Shown one piece after another: positions 29,401 to 39,541 of a stretch of 64,000 bases of DNA; positions within the stretch are counted from its first letter, which is position 1, and every line of letters starts with the position of its first letter. The translations under genes and the position numbers were made by a program. The DNA lies in contig CM046856.1 in NCBI GenBank assembly GCA_025617745.1, forward strand, positions 33,288,208-33,352,207, written 5' to 3'. The notes beneath the pieces are model-generated. The model saw nothing but the letters and a program-made list of their open reading frames with translations, had not been told where the DNA came from and ran no database searches. The DNA comes from Heliocidaris erythrogramma. Taxonomy: Eukaryota > Echinodermata > Echinoidea > Camarodonta > Echinometridae.

Positions 29401-32400
29401 GCGTACTAGAGGAAAAAATTTGTTCAATCATTCCAAGGGCATCCTGTTGGTATACAGTTTTCATACTGACTTGAGTAATGGACTGTAATTAAAGAGCTCA
29501 TAACTGTTAGATGTTTTCTTAACCCAAGCTGGTAACACAATGACGAGGGTGAGGTTACAATCAACACAGTGATTTAACAAACATCTAATGGTCGTCAAAT
29601 CCTTAATCATGTGATACAAAGGAAAACTATCATATTTTCCTTCACAAGCTGATCAAATAATTTGTAAAAACTATGCAAGTTGGTGAAATCACTCACTCTA
29701 TGCTCAGAAGGGTTCTGACCAGATATTCAGATCAATATAATCATTTTATATTTAGGTAGAGTGCCACAGGCTGGTTGGCTCAAAGAGAATGCCACTGATT
29801 TGGATCTTACCAATCAACACAGTGATTTAACAAACATCTAATGGTCGTCAAATCCTTAATCATGTGATACAAAGGAAAACTATCATATTTTCCTTCACAA
29901 GCTGATCAAATAATTTGTAAAAACTATGCAAGTTGGTGAAATCACTCACTCTATGATCAGAAGGGTTCTGACCAGATATTCAGATCAATATCGTGTGTTG
30001 AGAGCCAGAAGGGCGTTAACTCTGTGTTAAAGTATATGAGTTAACGCCCTTCTGGCTCTCAACACACGATATAATCATTTTATATTTAGGTAGAGTGCCA
30101 CAGGCTGGTTGGCTCAAAGAGAATGCCACTGATTTGGATCTTACCGATCAATTTCCTTATACTGCCATGCACGTGCAGCCATGTTTTAAGGTACTGAATC
30201 TCAAAGTTGAACTCTGTAACTTCTCATTATCACTTCAAAACTGCATTAGAAATGAAACATTATATTTTCTAAGGACTTTTTTCTAAGTAAAACGTTAGCT
30301 TTCAGGTTGATTTGATAGAGCATTTGTCTACTATTTCAGTTCAATGTTTGTTTTTCCTATTTAATGGAATTCACTGAGTCCATAAAGAAGTGTTATCAAT
30401 AAGAATGTGTTTCTTCATTTTATTTAATCGTTTCCCCGCAAACATGCACTTTGACTTCAATCATCAGGCCATGACGAACTGAAACCCAGTCAATTACATA
30501 CCAAGATACAGGTGATAGTACAGGTAACCTCTGCCAATGCTCGACCTAGACAGCCCCACCCCCCCTTCCCCCTTGACTATTATAGTTTGTGCTACGAGTA
30601 TTAAACATAAAGTTACATAAACTCAACTACCTTCAAAATATATCTAATGAAAGTACCCTGATCTTAAAACGAAGGTCAATAGTCAATATTATGAACAGAC
30701 TTCATATAAATAAAGAGTCTCGAAAAGGTTGAAAGGGGTTGGAAGAAAGAAGTTTCTCAAAAAGATCAACAGGGGGTTGTAAAAGAGATCGCTTGATTGG
30801 CTTTGTTTTATAGGCATGCATATCTTACCTTCCATACCCTGATCTTAAAACGAAGGTCAATAGTGTCATGTACTTGAAAATATTAATGAAGCTGGGTAAT
30901 TCCTTTTAACAATTCCTGATATCTAAGAAGTTAAACAATCAAACATGATCAGCATTCTTCAAGAGAACTTACCAGTACTCCATAAATTAAGAGAGGATAA
31001 GTGTTAGAAGATAATAATAAAACAAAAAACATGCAAGTACCAAATTGTTGCTAGGAAAATGATACAAACACAACCAAGTGTCACAATGGGCATATCACAT
31101 TTTTTAGTCTATTGCTCTTTATTGACTTAAAAAAAGCCTCCTTGAACTATCAATTGTTCGAGAAATGGGTTTCGGATTGACAAATCGTCGTTAAGATTGG
31201 CTTTTTGGGGGCGGCCCGAACTGCAATAAAGCACTAGGACAGTAATGGGACTAATCACCATTACGCTCGCAGCCGGCAAACCTTGTAGCCACACTGAACC
31301 CTGTGGAAGCAATATTTTCAAACCGAGCAATCCGCAGACATAATTTGTTTTATTAAGTAACCATTATCTTGGCACACTGCCGACACTTTTATAGATCTTA
31401 ATGAAATAAAAGACTACTTTATTCCACTACTCAATGGCTCGGTCCGTCTTCTCAATAGTAAATGATTCCTACATTACGCTTTGTACACTGTGACCCATAG
31501 ACCCGAGTACGAACTTTTTATTTATCATGAATCTGAAGTAATAAGGGCTAGTTTGTGTATTTATCTATATCCATATCCTTGCTACACAAAATATGCAGAG
31601 TTTGACAAAATAACAATGAAAAATCTCTGGAGAAAGAGGTTTCTTGTGAAATTAAAGGAGAATTACGCTCAAAAATAAAGACGATAGTGTTCAAAGGTGT
31701 TATTTATTCATACTTGTTAGACTATATGGCTTCACGTCAAAATATACGAGATCGATACGAATCAATTTTTTCTGAGCAAAATTTACCATCTGCTAGCAAT
31801 ATGTATCGTCTGCTAGCAGCACATGGGGGCTGCCATTTTGTTTATGTGTACAAGAAGATTTTCTTAATCCAAATGCTCAATTGCCTTTTTCAAAATTAAA
31901 AACCCATTTGAGATTAAAAATATAGAATAGATATGTCAATTTATTTTTAAACTGAAGATTTCCTTATATATTTCTGTTGAAAATCGATATTCGCTTAATA
32001 GAAATCTATGGACGTATGGGACGGAGCAAATTAATTCAAATTTTATGGATGCTTCTTCCCTGAGCATCTATAGCGGCAAACTATGCATTCACCTGCTTTC
32101 GGATAATGGACTTGAAAAGTCAGAATGCATGCTGCATATATTATGTTCTGCTCTGTTTGGCAAACCCAAGAAAATAGATTTTTGTTAAGCAAAACCAGAC
32201 AATTTAAAAGTATCATTATAAAGATTTAATTTTTATAATACATGTAAACGCCCACTTTATATTTTCCATCACATATAGGATTTTAGGTAATTAAGAAAAT
32301 CAATTTAGGATTTGGATTCAAAATATCTTCCTGACTGGAACATTTCTCAATGGTTCATGTACAACTCCAAATCAGCAAGAAAATGGCAGCCCCCATGTAA

Positions 32401-35400
32401 ATGAGTATGAGACAATACCGGGTGTTGGAATATCTTTATTTATACCCTTTTCTGATATCTTATTAGAAAATGATTTAGGCCAATAAGTAGGAATATATTA
32501 CATCTTCCAATATAAGTAAATTTGTAATCAGGGCTTAATTCTCCTTTAAAATCTCTATAAGGGACTGACTCTGCGAATGATATGTTACTTTGAAAAGTGG
32601 AGATACGCCACGGGCAATGTGAATGATGAAGCTTGTGCATTTTAATGAATAAACCAAATATTTTGTCTGCAAAGAGACAAAAGTGCATGAACTAATGGCT
32701 CTTTATTTTATAGTGTTAATGCCCTTCTAACTCTCAAAAGACCATTTCCAGTGAGGTCTGCACGTGTTCATAAGAAAGGTGGTCTCCCGAGCACACTGTT
32801 TTTTTTAATGGTAGATCGACGACTCATATCCTTACTCATAAAGTTTAATACGAAAATGTTACAGCCTGTATTGAATAACATGTATTCAATGTTGGTTGTA
32901 TATCCTTGAATACAAAAAAGTGTGTGTATACAGTGCATTTTCTTCATCACATTGCAAAGCATTTGGTAATCCTTTTTTAAAAAAAGCCTTCTGCACCAAT
33001 TACATGCAATAAAATGAGGGGAGGGAGGGAGGGGAGGGAGGGGGGAGGGGTTCCAATAGCCATGGAGAAGTCAATTGATCACACCAGCATTATACAAAAA
33101 ATCTGAAATTCATTTTACTTGCCCGAAATTTAAAAAAAAAGTTCCACACCCAGCCCTAGTTCTTTGGGCATGGCCAGGGCCCCCTAAATTGTAGCTTTGT
33201 TGCCATGGTAACAACAGTACAGTAGCTTGCATCCCAGATAGCTTAGATATACCCATGCAGTTATAATCCTATTCCAGCTAAAACTATATCTGAATGCTCA
33301 TGTACTATCACTACATATGTAGGGTTTGCAATGTGCGAACAAAAGCTAAGCCATATTGACAACAGACATTATCTCTCCACAGTATTGACTATCATAGATT
33401 TAGACCAAGAAGGGCGTTAAAACCATGAGTTATTGAGTTAACACCCTTCTGGCTTTGAGCAGACGATATGACTTTAGAGGCAACATGGCTACAGGTGCGG
33501 GCGCTACTTACGCCAAAGAACTAGAAACAATGTTAGGATCGTACATATGAGGGTACAAGCATATATCTGACAGTTTATAAGAAGAATAGAATGGATTTCC
33601 ACTTTTTTCATTACCTTATGGCAGCATTATATACATTCATGTTAGATTCCCTGGTAGTCATATTATGAACAGACTTCATATATATAAAGAGTCTCGAAAA
33701 GGTCTAAAGGGGTTAATGGAAGAAAGAAGTGTCTCAAAAAGAGATCGCTTGATTGGCTTTGTTTTATAGGCATGCATATCTTACCTTCCATACCAAAAGT
33801 GCAAAGACCACAACTGCATTCTTAATACGAAAATAAAAATATTCTGAAGATAGTCCATAAAGGACAATTCTAAATTCATGAAATTATGAAGAACGTTTCA
33901 GCTGAGATGATGTATGAGGTCAAAATCTGAAAATTTGACCCATTCTTTTTAAGAATCTTTCTCAAATGTAGAATGAGTTCTGAAGTGTTCATTACCCAGG
34001 GAAGCCTCACCAGCTTCAATACTGTTCTTCCAGAGAGCCCTGTAATCATTATTACCCCAGCAAGATACCCATCTACACCTGGGTGGAGAGGGACAAATGT
34101 GGGTAAAACGTCTTATCCAAGGACCCAGCAAGAATCGAACCCAGGATCTCTGGTATGAGAGTCAAGAGCCTTCACCAATATACCACAGTGCAATCTGTAA
34201 ATTGGTTCTGTTGCAGAACAACACAAAAACTGTTTTCAACATACTTTTAAACGGATTCCACAGACATTATAATATGATATCAATTCTAATACATAGTCAT
34301 GAATATTGTTCTTAATCAAGAGAGAAACAATATTAATTAGTACACACTAATCTTATTGTATTTAATGTCAGCAAATGATCATGAAATTTGATTTGAAAAT
34401 GACATTTTATTCTGATAATCAAAACTAGAATATACTTCAAAGATTTCACAGTCTGTTCAACAGTACAATTTTGTGCAATTACTTAAAAATCTATTTTCAG
34501 TTCACCTAATTCAAGCTATATGATATAATTTTAAGAAAATAATTACTTATAAAAATCAAACTTGTTTCTCTCTTTTGGTACTTAACCATTAAATTTGAGG
34601 ATAAAACATCCCACATGCACTTTTGCTACATAAGAAAGGTGATATATCAACCCATGAAAGAAAAATATCCACCTAATTTCCATCTTTATCAATTAACCTC
34701 AGAGTGACAGATGAAAGACATAGTGTTATAAAATAATAAATTCATGCATCAAATAAATTTGTATTTACAATTTTTATTTGAAATCATAAATGGTAACTAG
34801 AAAATAAAAAAATAGATAAATCCTAAAATGGAAAATAGTTTCTTATAAATCATCCACTTCTCTCTTTAACTCATTGACAAAAAAACACTATTTTTTATAG
34901 AATGATTCATTAAATTGTCTGTGTGGGAACATTACATAATATCAGAGTTCAATTTTCATAGAATATTCAGTGATAACATTAAAAAAAATGCAACCAGAGT
35001 TTATCAATTAGCAGAGAAATCTAACTGATAAAGGGAGCTGAACATAATATATTTTTAGAAACAAAGTTAATAAAAAAAAAAACATCTTGATATCGTGGAA
35101 AAAAATAAAAATTATACTCTTTCATTTTCATTAACTGTGTCATCTGGTATCTTGAAAAGAAAGTCATCTAAAATTTATACCATTTTAGGGAAGTTCTCTA
35201 ATATTTCTTCTGTATAATTGTTATGTTGTATTAATGCAATTGTGGAAATCAATTTAAGAATAAATCAATTCAAGACAATGTCACTGTATTTGCACCAATT
35301 ACTTGAGTTGCACAGTTACAGCTATAGCTTGGTCAACTGCAGTATACATGTACATGAGTACCCTGAATACTGCCCTAAACTCCCCCTAAGCTGTAGGGCT

Positions 35401-38400
35401 GGGATTCTGGCAGCATCTGGTATCTCCCAGTGGCTGCCACTGTGAGCAGTGAAATATGAGCATAGATCTCTATATAGCAGGTTCACTATGTGAGCAAGTG
35501 TCTACACTCAGAATCAATATGTTGATTTTTTGTTAGCCTAAGATAATCTTGAATAACAAAATCTATTTCACAACATAACATTTAAACAGATGATAAAAAT
35601 ATATATATAGGCCAATCATGATCCCTTCTGGGTTTTTTCTTTTTGTTTGTAATTTCATTTTACATTTTCCATATTTCTTTATTTCATTCACCCTCCATTT
35701 TTTTCAGTGGCAGAATATGGCATAATCGAAGCCATTGCTGACATTTTCTACCACATCACAATTTTCATGACAAATTCTGCTTCTTCTCATCCATAAAAGG
35801 TATCATCATTTCTCTTGATATTTACTAAACTAACTGTACAACGTATGTGGTACAGATGGAAAAAGAATTTACATTTTGAGCAAAATAAATAATTTCTGTA
35901 CTACCAAACAGTTAGGGTTTTATTTCAGGTTTCTAATTTTGTTAATTTTTTGTAAAGTACGTCTTCATCAGCCTCAGAGCTGCTATTTTTTTTATGTCTC
36001 TATCAATAAACAATTAAACATAATAAAAATTAAATTCATTGCATTTAAGCATTATCATTGGTCATCCCGATTAACAAAATATTCAATAATTATCATACAT
36101 CAATCCTTGTAATTGCCTTACATTCTTTGAAAATATATGATCCTTTAGTTTTATTTTTACGTCCAGCATTATTACACGAACAAAAAGGAGAGCAATTTTA
36201 AGCCTATACGATTATCTAATCACATTAGCTTTTGTTAGCTTAACTAATCTAAGCACTTGTTGATGGATTCATTCATTCATTCATTCATTCAAACCCCCTC
36301 GCTATTAACACCTGAGTCCTTTTTGCTTTAAGACTTGGCCTAATCTCTCTCTTGAGACTCTTGTGCTGATAAGCCCTTTCAACACTTGGCTTCCAACAGT
36401 TAACAGCAGCTTCCAACACACAAGAAAGAAAAAGGAAAAGGCAAGTTAATCCCAGAACCAAGTCTAGAAACTGGCTTGAGGGGTTATTTCTGGTCAGGTG
36501 AATAGATGGAGGAGAAAAATGACAATAGCAAAGAACAACCTGTGGAAAAATAGGGTATGGTTTTCTACTTAATACAATCTGTAAGTAGAGGCAAGGCCGA
36601 TACCCCATTTTCTATGAGCTCCTTATGTTCAATTGTTGACAAGATAAAGTAATGTTCATCCCTGTACATGAATCTTTAAGCAGAACATAAGGGTTTTTTT
36701 TTTTAAGGGAAAAAAAGATGGTAGAAATTGCAACTTTCTTATGTAGTTGGTGAAATCATATAAATCCTTCTTTCTTCCATCTTCTGTAATATCAAATGAT
36801 TAATTCCACATTTCACAAGTATCATAAATAAGAATAAATAATGTAGCTAAATGAATCACATGAAGTCTTTATTGATATTATCAAATGAATTAATTCCAAA
36901 TGTACAGTGGTGCATTGGTTGTTAGCAATTTTGTTTAAATATTTTGAACAAAAATGTTAACACTTCTAGCATATTGCTTTGAATCTTTCTTTCGTAGGAA
37001 GAAATCTGATTTATATTCATGATTAGAAAGGGAATATCTTAAAGATGATTTCTATGACCAAACATCTCCAATATCGTGTGGAAAAAAGTTCAAAGAGAAT
37101 GAGCTGATTTACCAACAATAAAAACCGATTTCTAAATACAGGAACTTGATTAGTGTTTTGGAAAAGGTCTTGGAAGTAGCATTTCAGAGAAGAAAAAAAA
37201 ATCTAAAATTCCATAATAATGACCCACAACCACATAAACCAAAGAAAGCAACTCTTCTAAGTGATATAATTAACAGTTCCTTGCACCCTCTTTTTTTTCT
37301 TCCAATAAAACAGTTAGCTATTGTCCCCCCTCCGATTATTATCAGCAAACTGCAGCCGAGGAGCAACAATCACTTAGCAAGTCGCCACCGGATCTGCCTG
37401 CCTGCCCTGGCCCACTGAAGCTTCCTTTGTTTGCCCCCTCTATACTACCACTTCCACCCAGCCACTGTGCTTCTTTACATTCAAAGGGGAAGTCTTTGAT
37501 TAACAATTAATTCTGTCCTTCCCAGGTCAGTGTTCTCTTAATTCTTTGTTTTAAGAACAAACTAACTGATTTTTCATACTGAAGAAAATTCAGGAGTCTA
37601 AATGCTATTTCATATTGATATATGAATTTAGTGTTTTACTCATAAGTGGTGGGAAGAAAATGGGATCGATTTTTCACCATGAGGGAAGTAACAATTTCAA
37701 TGTTCTGTTATCATTGGAATTGAATAATGACAATTCTAGTTTTCTCTCCTTATCTAGTTCATGCCTGAACTTGTTCAGCTTTACAAGCTTAGACATTTTA
37801 AAAAGAAAGGCTAATCCTTTATAAATGTAATCCTTGAAAATGAGTAATGGCTCTAAAAACATTGCAGCTTGGCCTCTAAAAACATATCCTCTCTTTTTGG
37901 CTCCTCTCTATCACTATCATAAAGATGTTATTTTTTGTCTTTTCTAAACAAGCCTTTTTCATTCGCACAATTAGATGCATATATTTTATAAACTGTCCCA
38001 GTTTCTGTGAACCTATCTAACAATTAATTGTAATAAAAATTTAAAATACAGCGTGCTTACCACAAAAATTTATTTGTTTTCGTGTAGGTTTAACAATAGA
38101 AATTCCATACCACATTTTCAGGAGAGTTGCAAAAATGTGTGCTCTGCCATTCTATGGATAAACACATTGATAGAAAAGCACTGTTTTATTTGAAGTAAGT
38201 GAATAAATGGCAAAATATAGGGACAAAGCCTTTTTCTGCTCTGTGTACAAATTGTAATTTAATGTAAGCTTGCTCTGTTGTAGTTTCTCTTGATAACTCC
38301 AAACTTTGCACTTTGGCTAGCTTACATTCACCCTAAAGCCTGCCAGAAATGTGCTGTAGAAATGGTGTATTCAAAGTTGATGCAAAATGTTGAAACCGTG

Positions 38401-38629
38401 ATGTATACAAGCAAATTTAGTAATAAAATATACGTACTGTGCTAAACAAGAATTGAAGAGAAGCGTTCACTACTTAATTCATCAAGAAGATTTCTGAATC
38501 CTCATCGATGATTTTAAAATAAACGATGATGGGGTTTTTACCTTTGTGCCACAGGTAGAGCTGAGGGTCCCTGCAAGCAGAGAGATAGAGCTGCCAACTG
38601 TAATACATAGACATCGATCCTGCATCCAT
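5097..38629 (-). CDS. osr: Odd-skipped related zinc-finger transcription factor, whole coding span (3 exons)
   Basis: Three minus-strand coding exons (38629-38542, 20652-19992, 5475-5097) total 1128 nt, exactly 376 codons including the TGA stop, for a 375-residue protein. Residues 31-200 are rich in Pro, Ser, Thr and Ala. Five C2H2 fingers follow at about 205-225, 233-253, 261-281, 289-309 and 317-337, each C-X2-C-X12-H-X3-H. The finger signatures ([60 protein letters not shown]) are diagnostic of the Odd-skipped/Bowl/OSR family, nuclear DNA-binding regulators of animal patterning, gut, kidney and appendage development. Five fingers match fly Bowl/Sob and long vertebrate OSR2 rather than three-finger OSR1. 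I see no clear Groucho-binding eh1 motif. Splice phases agree at both junctions. The family call is nearly certain; the first exon is a strong inference; alternative 5' exons are possible. Confidence 0.93.
5580..5829. mobile_element. 250-bp MITE (family A) with long inverted repeats and AATA duplication
   Basis: The ends are inverted copies beginning GCGTTGAACAGAGGCATAC (left) and GCATTGAACAGAGGCATAC (right, reverse complement). The imperfect match continues inward for about 75 bp through TTGCACYCATCAGARTAAA. AATA stands on both sides (5576-5579 and 5830-5833), a likely 4-bp target duplication. No transposase is encoded, so this is a non-autonomous DNA transposon. Related copies are at 44507-44610 and near 53900-54084. 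Confidence 0.75.
8035..8130. repeat. TC run followed by AG run
   Basis: A TC microsatellite near 8038-8060 is followed by an AG microsatellite near 8107-8130. Together they could pair as a hairpin. Otherwise the region 7600-8460 holds no supported gene. Confidence 0.6.
9128..9199. repeat. 72-bp TTAA-flanked segment, possible tiny MITE
   Basis: The segment is flanked by TTAA on both sides with ends CCCGTGG and GCAAGGGG, resembling the TTAA target and CCC termini of piggyBac-type elements. A second segment of exactly the same length lies at 12326-12397. Confidence 0.3.
9305..9460. promoter_or_regulatory. Candidate enhancer: GATA, Ets-like and forkhead-like site cluster
   Basis: Within about 150 bp of intron 2 there are three GATAAG sites (9307-9312, 9329-9334, 9372-9377), one ACCGGAAG Ets-type site (9353-9360) and two TGTTTAC forkhead-type sites (9413-9419, 9451-9457). 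The block is clearly more GC-rich than the sequence around it. GATA, Ets and Fox factors act together in endomesoderm of many animals, and Osr genes are often expressed in gut or mesoderm. The function is inferred from motif density only. Confidence 0.35.
10690..10803. promoter_or_regulatory. Candidate regulatory cluster of TAATC/GATTA sites
   Basis: Five TAATC or GATTA cores (10690, 10737, 10774, 10785, 10799) lie within 114 bp of a fairly GC-rich patch of intron 2. Such cores are bound by Otx/Gsc/Pitx-class homeodomains. None is the full TAATCC, and a 5-bp core occurs often by chance, so this is weak. Confidence 0.2.
12326..12397. repeat. 72-bp TTAA-flanked segment, possible tiny MITE
   Basis: TTAA stands on both sides, with left end CCCGTT and right end AAAGCG. 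It has the same length as 9128-9199, but the interiors are only weakly similar, so membership in one family is uncertain. Confidence 0.25.
16201..16846. mobile_element. 646-bp non-autonomous DNA transposon with inverted ends
   Basis: The left end GTAACCGGGCACCACCAAAA matches the inverted right end GTGACCAGGCACCAC. AAAAAGTCGC follows in both arms, with a small insertion in the right one. ATAT flanks both sides (16197-16200 and 16847-16850). There is no transposase frame. The superfamily cannot be assigned from the ends alone. Confidence 0.6.
16975..17330. repeat. GA-rich simple-sequence tract
   Basis: The tract has interrupted runs of AG, ending in an uninterrupted AG run near 17286-17312. 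It is responsible for the low-complexity Ser/Leu-rich frames read on the opposite strand, which are not genes. Confidence 0.8.
19992..20652 (-). CDS. osr: osr coding exon 2 (Pro-rich region, zinc finger 1 and most of finger 2)
   Basis: The exon encodes residues 31-249 and two bases of codon 250. It opens after a strong acceptor (seven T, then CAG|AGCTG) and closes at CACAG|GTGAGA. The first 170 residues are low-complexity: a Lys-rich start, then [12 protein letters not shown] and long stretches rich in Pro, Ala, Ser and His, likely a disordered transcriptional-effector region. A basic stretch ([14 protein letters not shown]) precedes finger 1 and could help nuclear import. Finger 1 has Cys205, Cys208, His221 and His225. 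Finger 2 has Cys233, Cys236 and His249, and its last His lies in the next exon, so the intron interrupts finger 2 within the conserved DHLRDHR-YIH segment. The open frame continues upstream of the first Met-like position, which shows that the translation start is in another exon. Confidence 0.95.
24010..24600. repeat. Polypyrimidine tract of about 590 bp with internal tandem units
   Basis: The plus strand is almost entirely C and T, with very few purines. Phrases such as CTCTCCTTTCAACTCTCCCC recur about 90 bp apart (near 24299 and 24391), which shows local tandem amplification. Because osr is read from the minus strand, the nascent transcript would be a long G/A-rich purine run. The long Pro/Ser or Gly/Glu/Arg frames through it are compositional. 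Confidence 0.85.
25768..26011. mobile_element. 244-bp piggyBac-like MITE at a TTAA site
   Basis: TTAA flanks both ends (25764-25767 and 26012-26015). The termini CCCTTCCATGCCA and CCCCTACCATGCCA (right, reverse complement) are inverted. TTAA targets and CCC-starting termini are typical of piggyBac-type elements. No transposase is present. Confidence 0.65.
26260..26740. repeat. Purine-rich GA/ACAGAG simple-sequence tract
   Basis: The plus strand is dominated by G and A with repeated ACAGAGAG phrases, densest at 26510-26640. Opposite-strand frames read as long Ser/Leu/Val repeats and are artefacts of this composition. Confidence 0.85.
27528..27553. mobile_element. Half copy of MITE family B
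   Basis: A single arm, GAGAGCCAGAAAGACGTTAA, matches the left arm of the 79-bp element. The partner arm is not recognisable, although a weak match (CCAAAAGGGCATTAACTC) lies about 100 bp further on at 27662-27680. Confidence 0.45.
27691..28111. mobile_element. 421-bp piggyBac-like MITE, decayed target site
   Basis: The ends CCCTTTC (left) and GAAAGGG (right) are inverted. The right side has TTAA (28112-28115) and the left has ATAA, probably a mutated copy. The interior is AT-rich with no transposase frame. The inverted repeats are short, so confidence is moderate. Confidence 0.4.
29559..29811. repeat. 253-bp tandem duplication, copy 1 (empty site)
   Basis: This copy is nearly identical to 29812-30145. 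The only substitution I find is GCTCAG versus GATCAG. The insertion point used in copy 2 is here the uninterrupted CAATATAATC near 29733-29742. Confidence 0.9.
29812..30145. repeat. 253-bp tandem duplication, copy 2 (filled site)
   Basis: This is the same unit as 29559-29811 but interrupted by the 79-bp hairpin element at 29991-30069 plus a duplicated TA. Removing the insertion restores the sequence of copy 1. Confidence 0.9.
29991..30069. mobile_element. 79-bp perfect-hairpin MITE (family B) at a TA site
   Basis: The 32-bp perfect inverted arms begin TCGTGTGTTGAGAGCCAGAA, enclose a 15-bp loop and are flanked by TA on both sides (29989-29990 and 30070-30071). The TA duplication fits mobilisation by a Tc1/mariner-type transposase. 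The parallel copy of the surrounding DNA without the element proves insertion. Further family members or fragments are at 33392-33466, 44842-44873, 27528-27553 and near 32711-32735. Confidence 0.92.
30654..30864. repeat. 30-bp direct repeats bounding a 150-bp segment copied elsewhere
   Basis: The phrase starting TACCCTGATCTTAAAACGAA occurs at 30654-30683 and again at 30835-30864. The sequence between them (from TATTATGAACAGACTTCAT to ACCTTCCATACC) recurs at 33660-33797. Confidence 0.75.
33016..33050. repeat. G-run cluster (quadruplex-capable) on the plus strand
   Basis: At least six G runs of three or more, separated by single A bases, form a strong G-quadruplex motif. The osr transcript would carry the C-rich complement, so any structure would be in DNA rather than in that RNA. 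Confidence 0.6.
33392..33466. mobile_element. 75-bp diverged copy of MITE family B
   Basis: The element is flanked by TA on both sides (33390-33391 and 33467-33468). It shares AGAAGGGCGTTAA in the left arm and GAGTTAACACCCTTCTGGCT in the right arm with the 79-bp element. Its arms have several mismatches, so it is older. Confidence 0.8.
33660..33797. repeat. Dispersed copy of the 30685-30837 segment
   Basis: It shares ATTATGAACAGACTTCATAT, GAGTCTCGAAAAGG and CATGCATATCTTACCTTCCA with the segment 3 kb away. It lacks a 21-nt insertion present in the other copy. Both copies are in the same orientation. Confidence 0.75.
34010..34195 (-). mobile_element. tRNA-related SINE copy
   Basis: On the minus strand the head reads GTGGTATATTGGTGAAGGC, an A-box-like start, and then a B-box-like GGGTTCGATTC about 45 nt later (near 34143-34133). 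The body contains CTCTCCACCCAGGTGTAGAT, shared with the SINE at 46285-46596. The 3' end is diffuse. Pol III SINEs depend on a LINE for movement. Confidence 0.6.
36266..36290. repeat. ATTC tetranucleotide repeat
   Basis: About six tandem units of ATTC. The surrounding stretch 34320-37400 is AT-rich with no supported gene. Confidence 0.8.
38542..38629 (-). CDS. osr: osr coding exon 1 (start codon, residues 1-29 plus one base)
   Basis: This exon supplies the N-terminus. The ATG at 38629-38627 has G at -3 and G at +4, a good initiation context. An in-frame TAA lies three codons upstream (38641-38639), so this is the first possible Met in the frame; two more Met codons follow within eight residues. 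The predicted peptide begins [16 protein letters not shown] and ends DPQLYLWHK plus one base, with a donor CAAAG|GTAAAA at 38542/38541. The leftover single base combines with the AG that opens exon 2 to make a Glu codon, so the phase is right. The exon is too short for homology alone. It rests on frame, splice site, start context and the lack of a better upstream exon. A transcript or a related urchin sequence would settle it. Confidence 0.78.
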
Positions 38630-39541
38630 AGCTGACGGTTACTCAACATCCAAGAGATGACTGAAATCTGCCAGATGCTACTGTCAAGACTGAAGAGTTT
38701 CTTTTGCTGTAGTACACTTTTGTTGTAAAATTCTCAGAGTTTTGCTTTGAAATTCACAGCATTAATTCAAACCGATGGAGAGCTATTCCAGCTGCTACCA
38801 GTATAGTAATTGATGATGATAGCAAGAGAAGTGAGCGATACCCAAGTTCCTTTTGAATCGATAAATAATGACCTCTGAGAGATAAAATTCTCAAATTTGG
38901 AAGATATAAATATGATGGAACCAGGAGCGATGAAAGTGAACAAGTCAAAACCAGAAAACGCTCCTGACAAAATGAAGGTCTGACGCAGAAAAGAACGGTG
39001 GGTGAACCACGGTTTTCGGGCTAAGTCTCTGAAAATGGCTGCCGTAGAAGCAGTGGAGAATTGGGCGGTGTACGAGAGAAGCAGTTGTGAATCAATGTGA
39101 AGTAAGCGACGCCAACTGCGGAAGTATGGAAAAACAGAGTAGCCTACAACGCGGCGTACGTATGACTGACTTGATGAATTGGTCTTAAAATCATGGATAG
39201 CGTTTCAATATCAGGACGGTCTGACGAAATGATGACTGCGACAAGAAGAAGAGTAGATCTCGAAGGAGATCAGAGGATGAGGTGAAGCAGCTTCCCAAGC
39301 ACAGCTTGGGTGTGAAAGACGATGCTTGGATCACAATGAACATCAGCAAAAAACAGTTCCTCTCACATAAGAAAACAAATTGAACCTGCTAAAAATAATC
39401 AACACATATGTTTTTTTCCTCCACTTCCCGAAGCTCGCGTTGTGTTTGGATGAAGGGCGGGCATCAGAAATACGATAAGGAAACTCTGGTGGCGCAATTT
39501 ATCTGCGGCAGATCGGCATCAGGGAAAGGCAGCCCTTGAAT
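38630..39541 (-). other. Probable osr 5' leader region
   Basis: This is the sequence directly upstream of the osr ATG on the minus strand. Part of it (about 38980-39350) is richer in CpG and GC than the surrounding introns and has several short upstream ATGs. It could be a continuous leader of about 0.9 kb or could contain a leader intron; the sequence alone does not decide. No other coding potential is seen. Confidence 0.35.

Larger units (their letters stand above)
20653..38541 (-). other. osr intron 1 (about 17.9 kb)
   Basis: The intron is bounded by GTAAAA at 38541 and TTTTTTTCAG at 20653. It contains a polypyrimidine tract (24010-24600), a GA-rich tract (26260-26740), several inverted-repeat elements, a SINE and local duplications, each listed separately. 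The stretches 20653-24000, 28140-29550, 30900-33380 and 34320-38541 hold no gene that I can support. 22080-22210 and 22920-23270 are noticeably GC-rich and may be regulatory. Confidence 0.75.
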
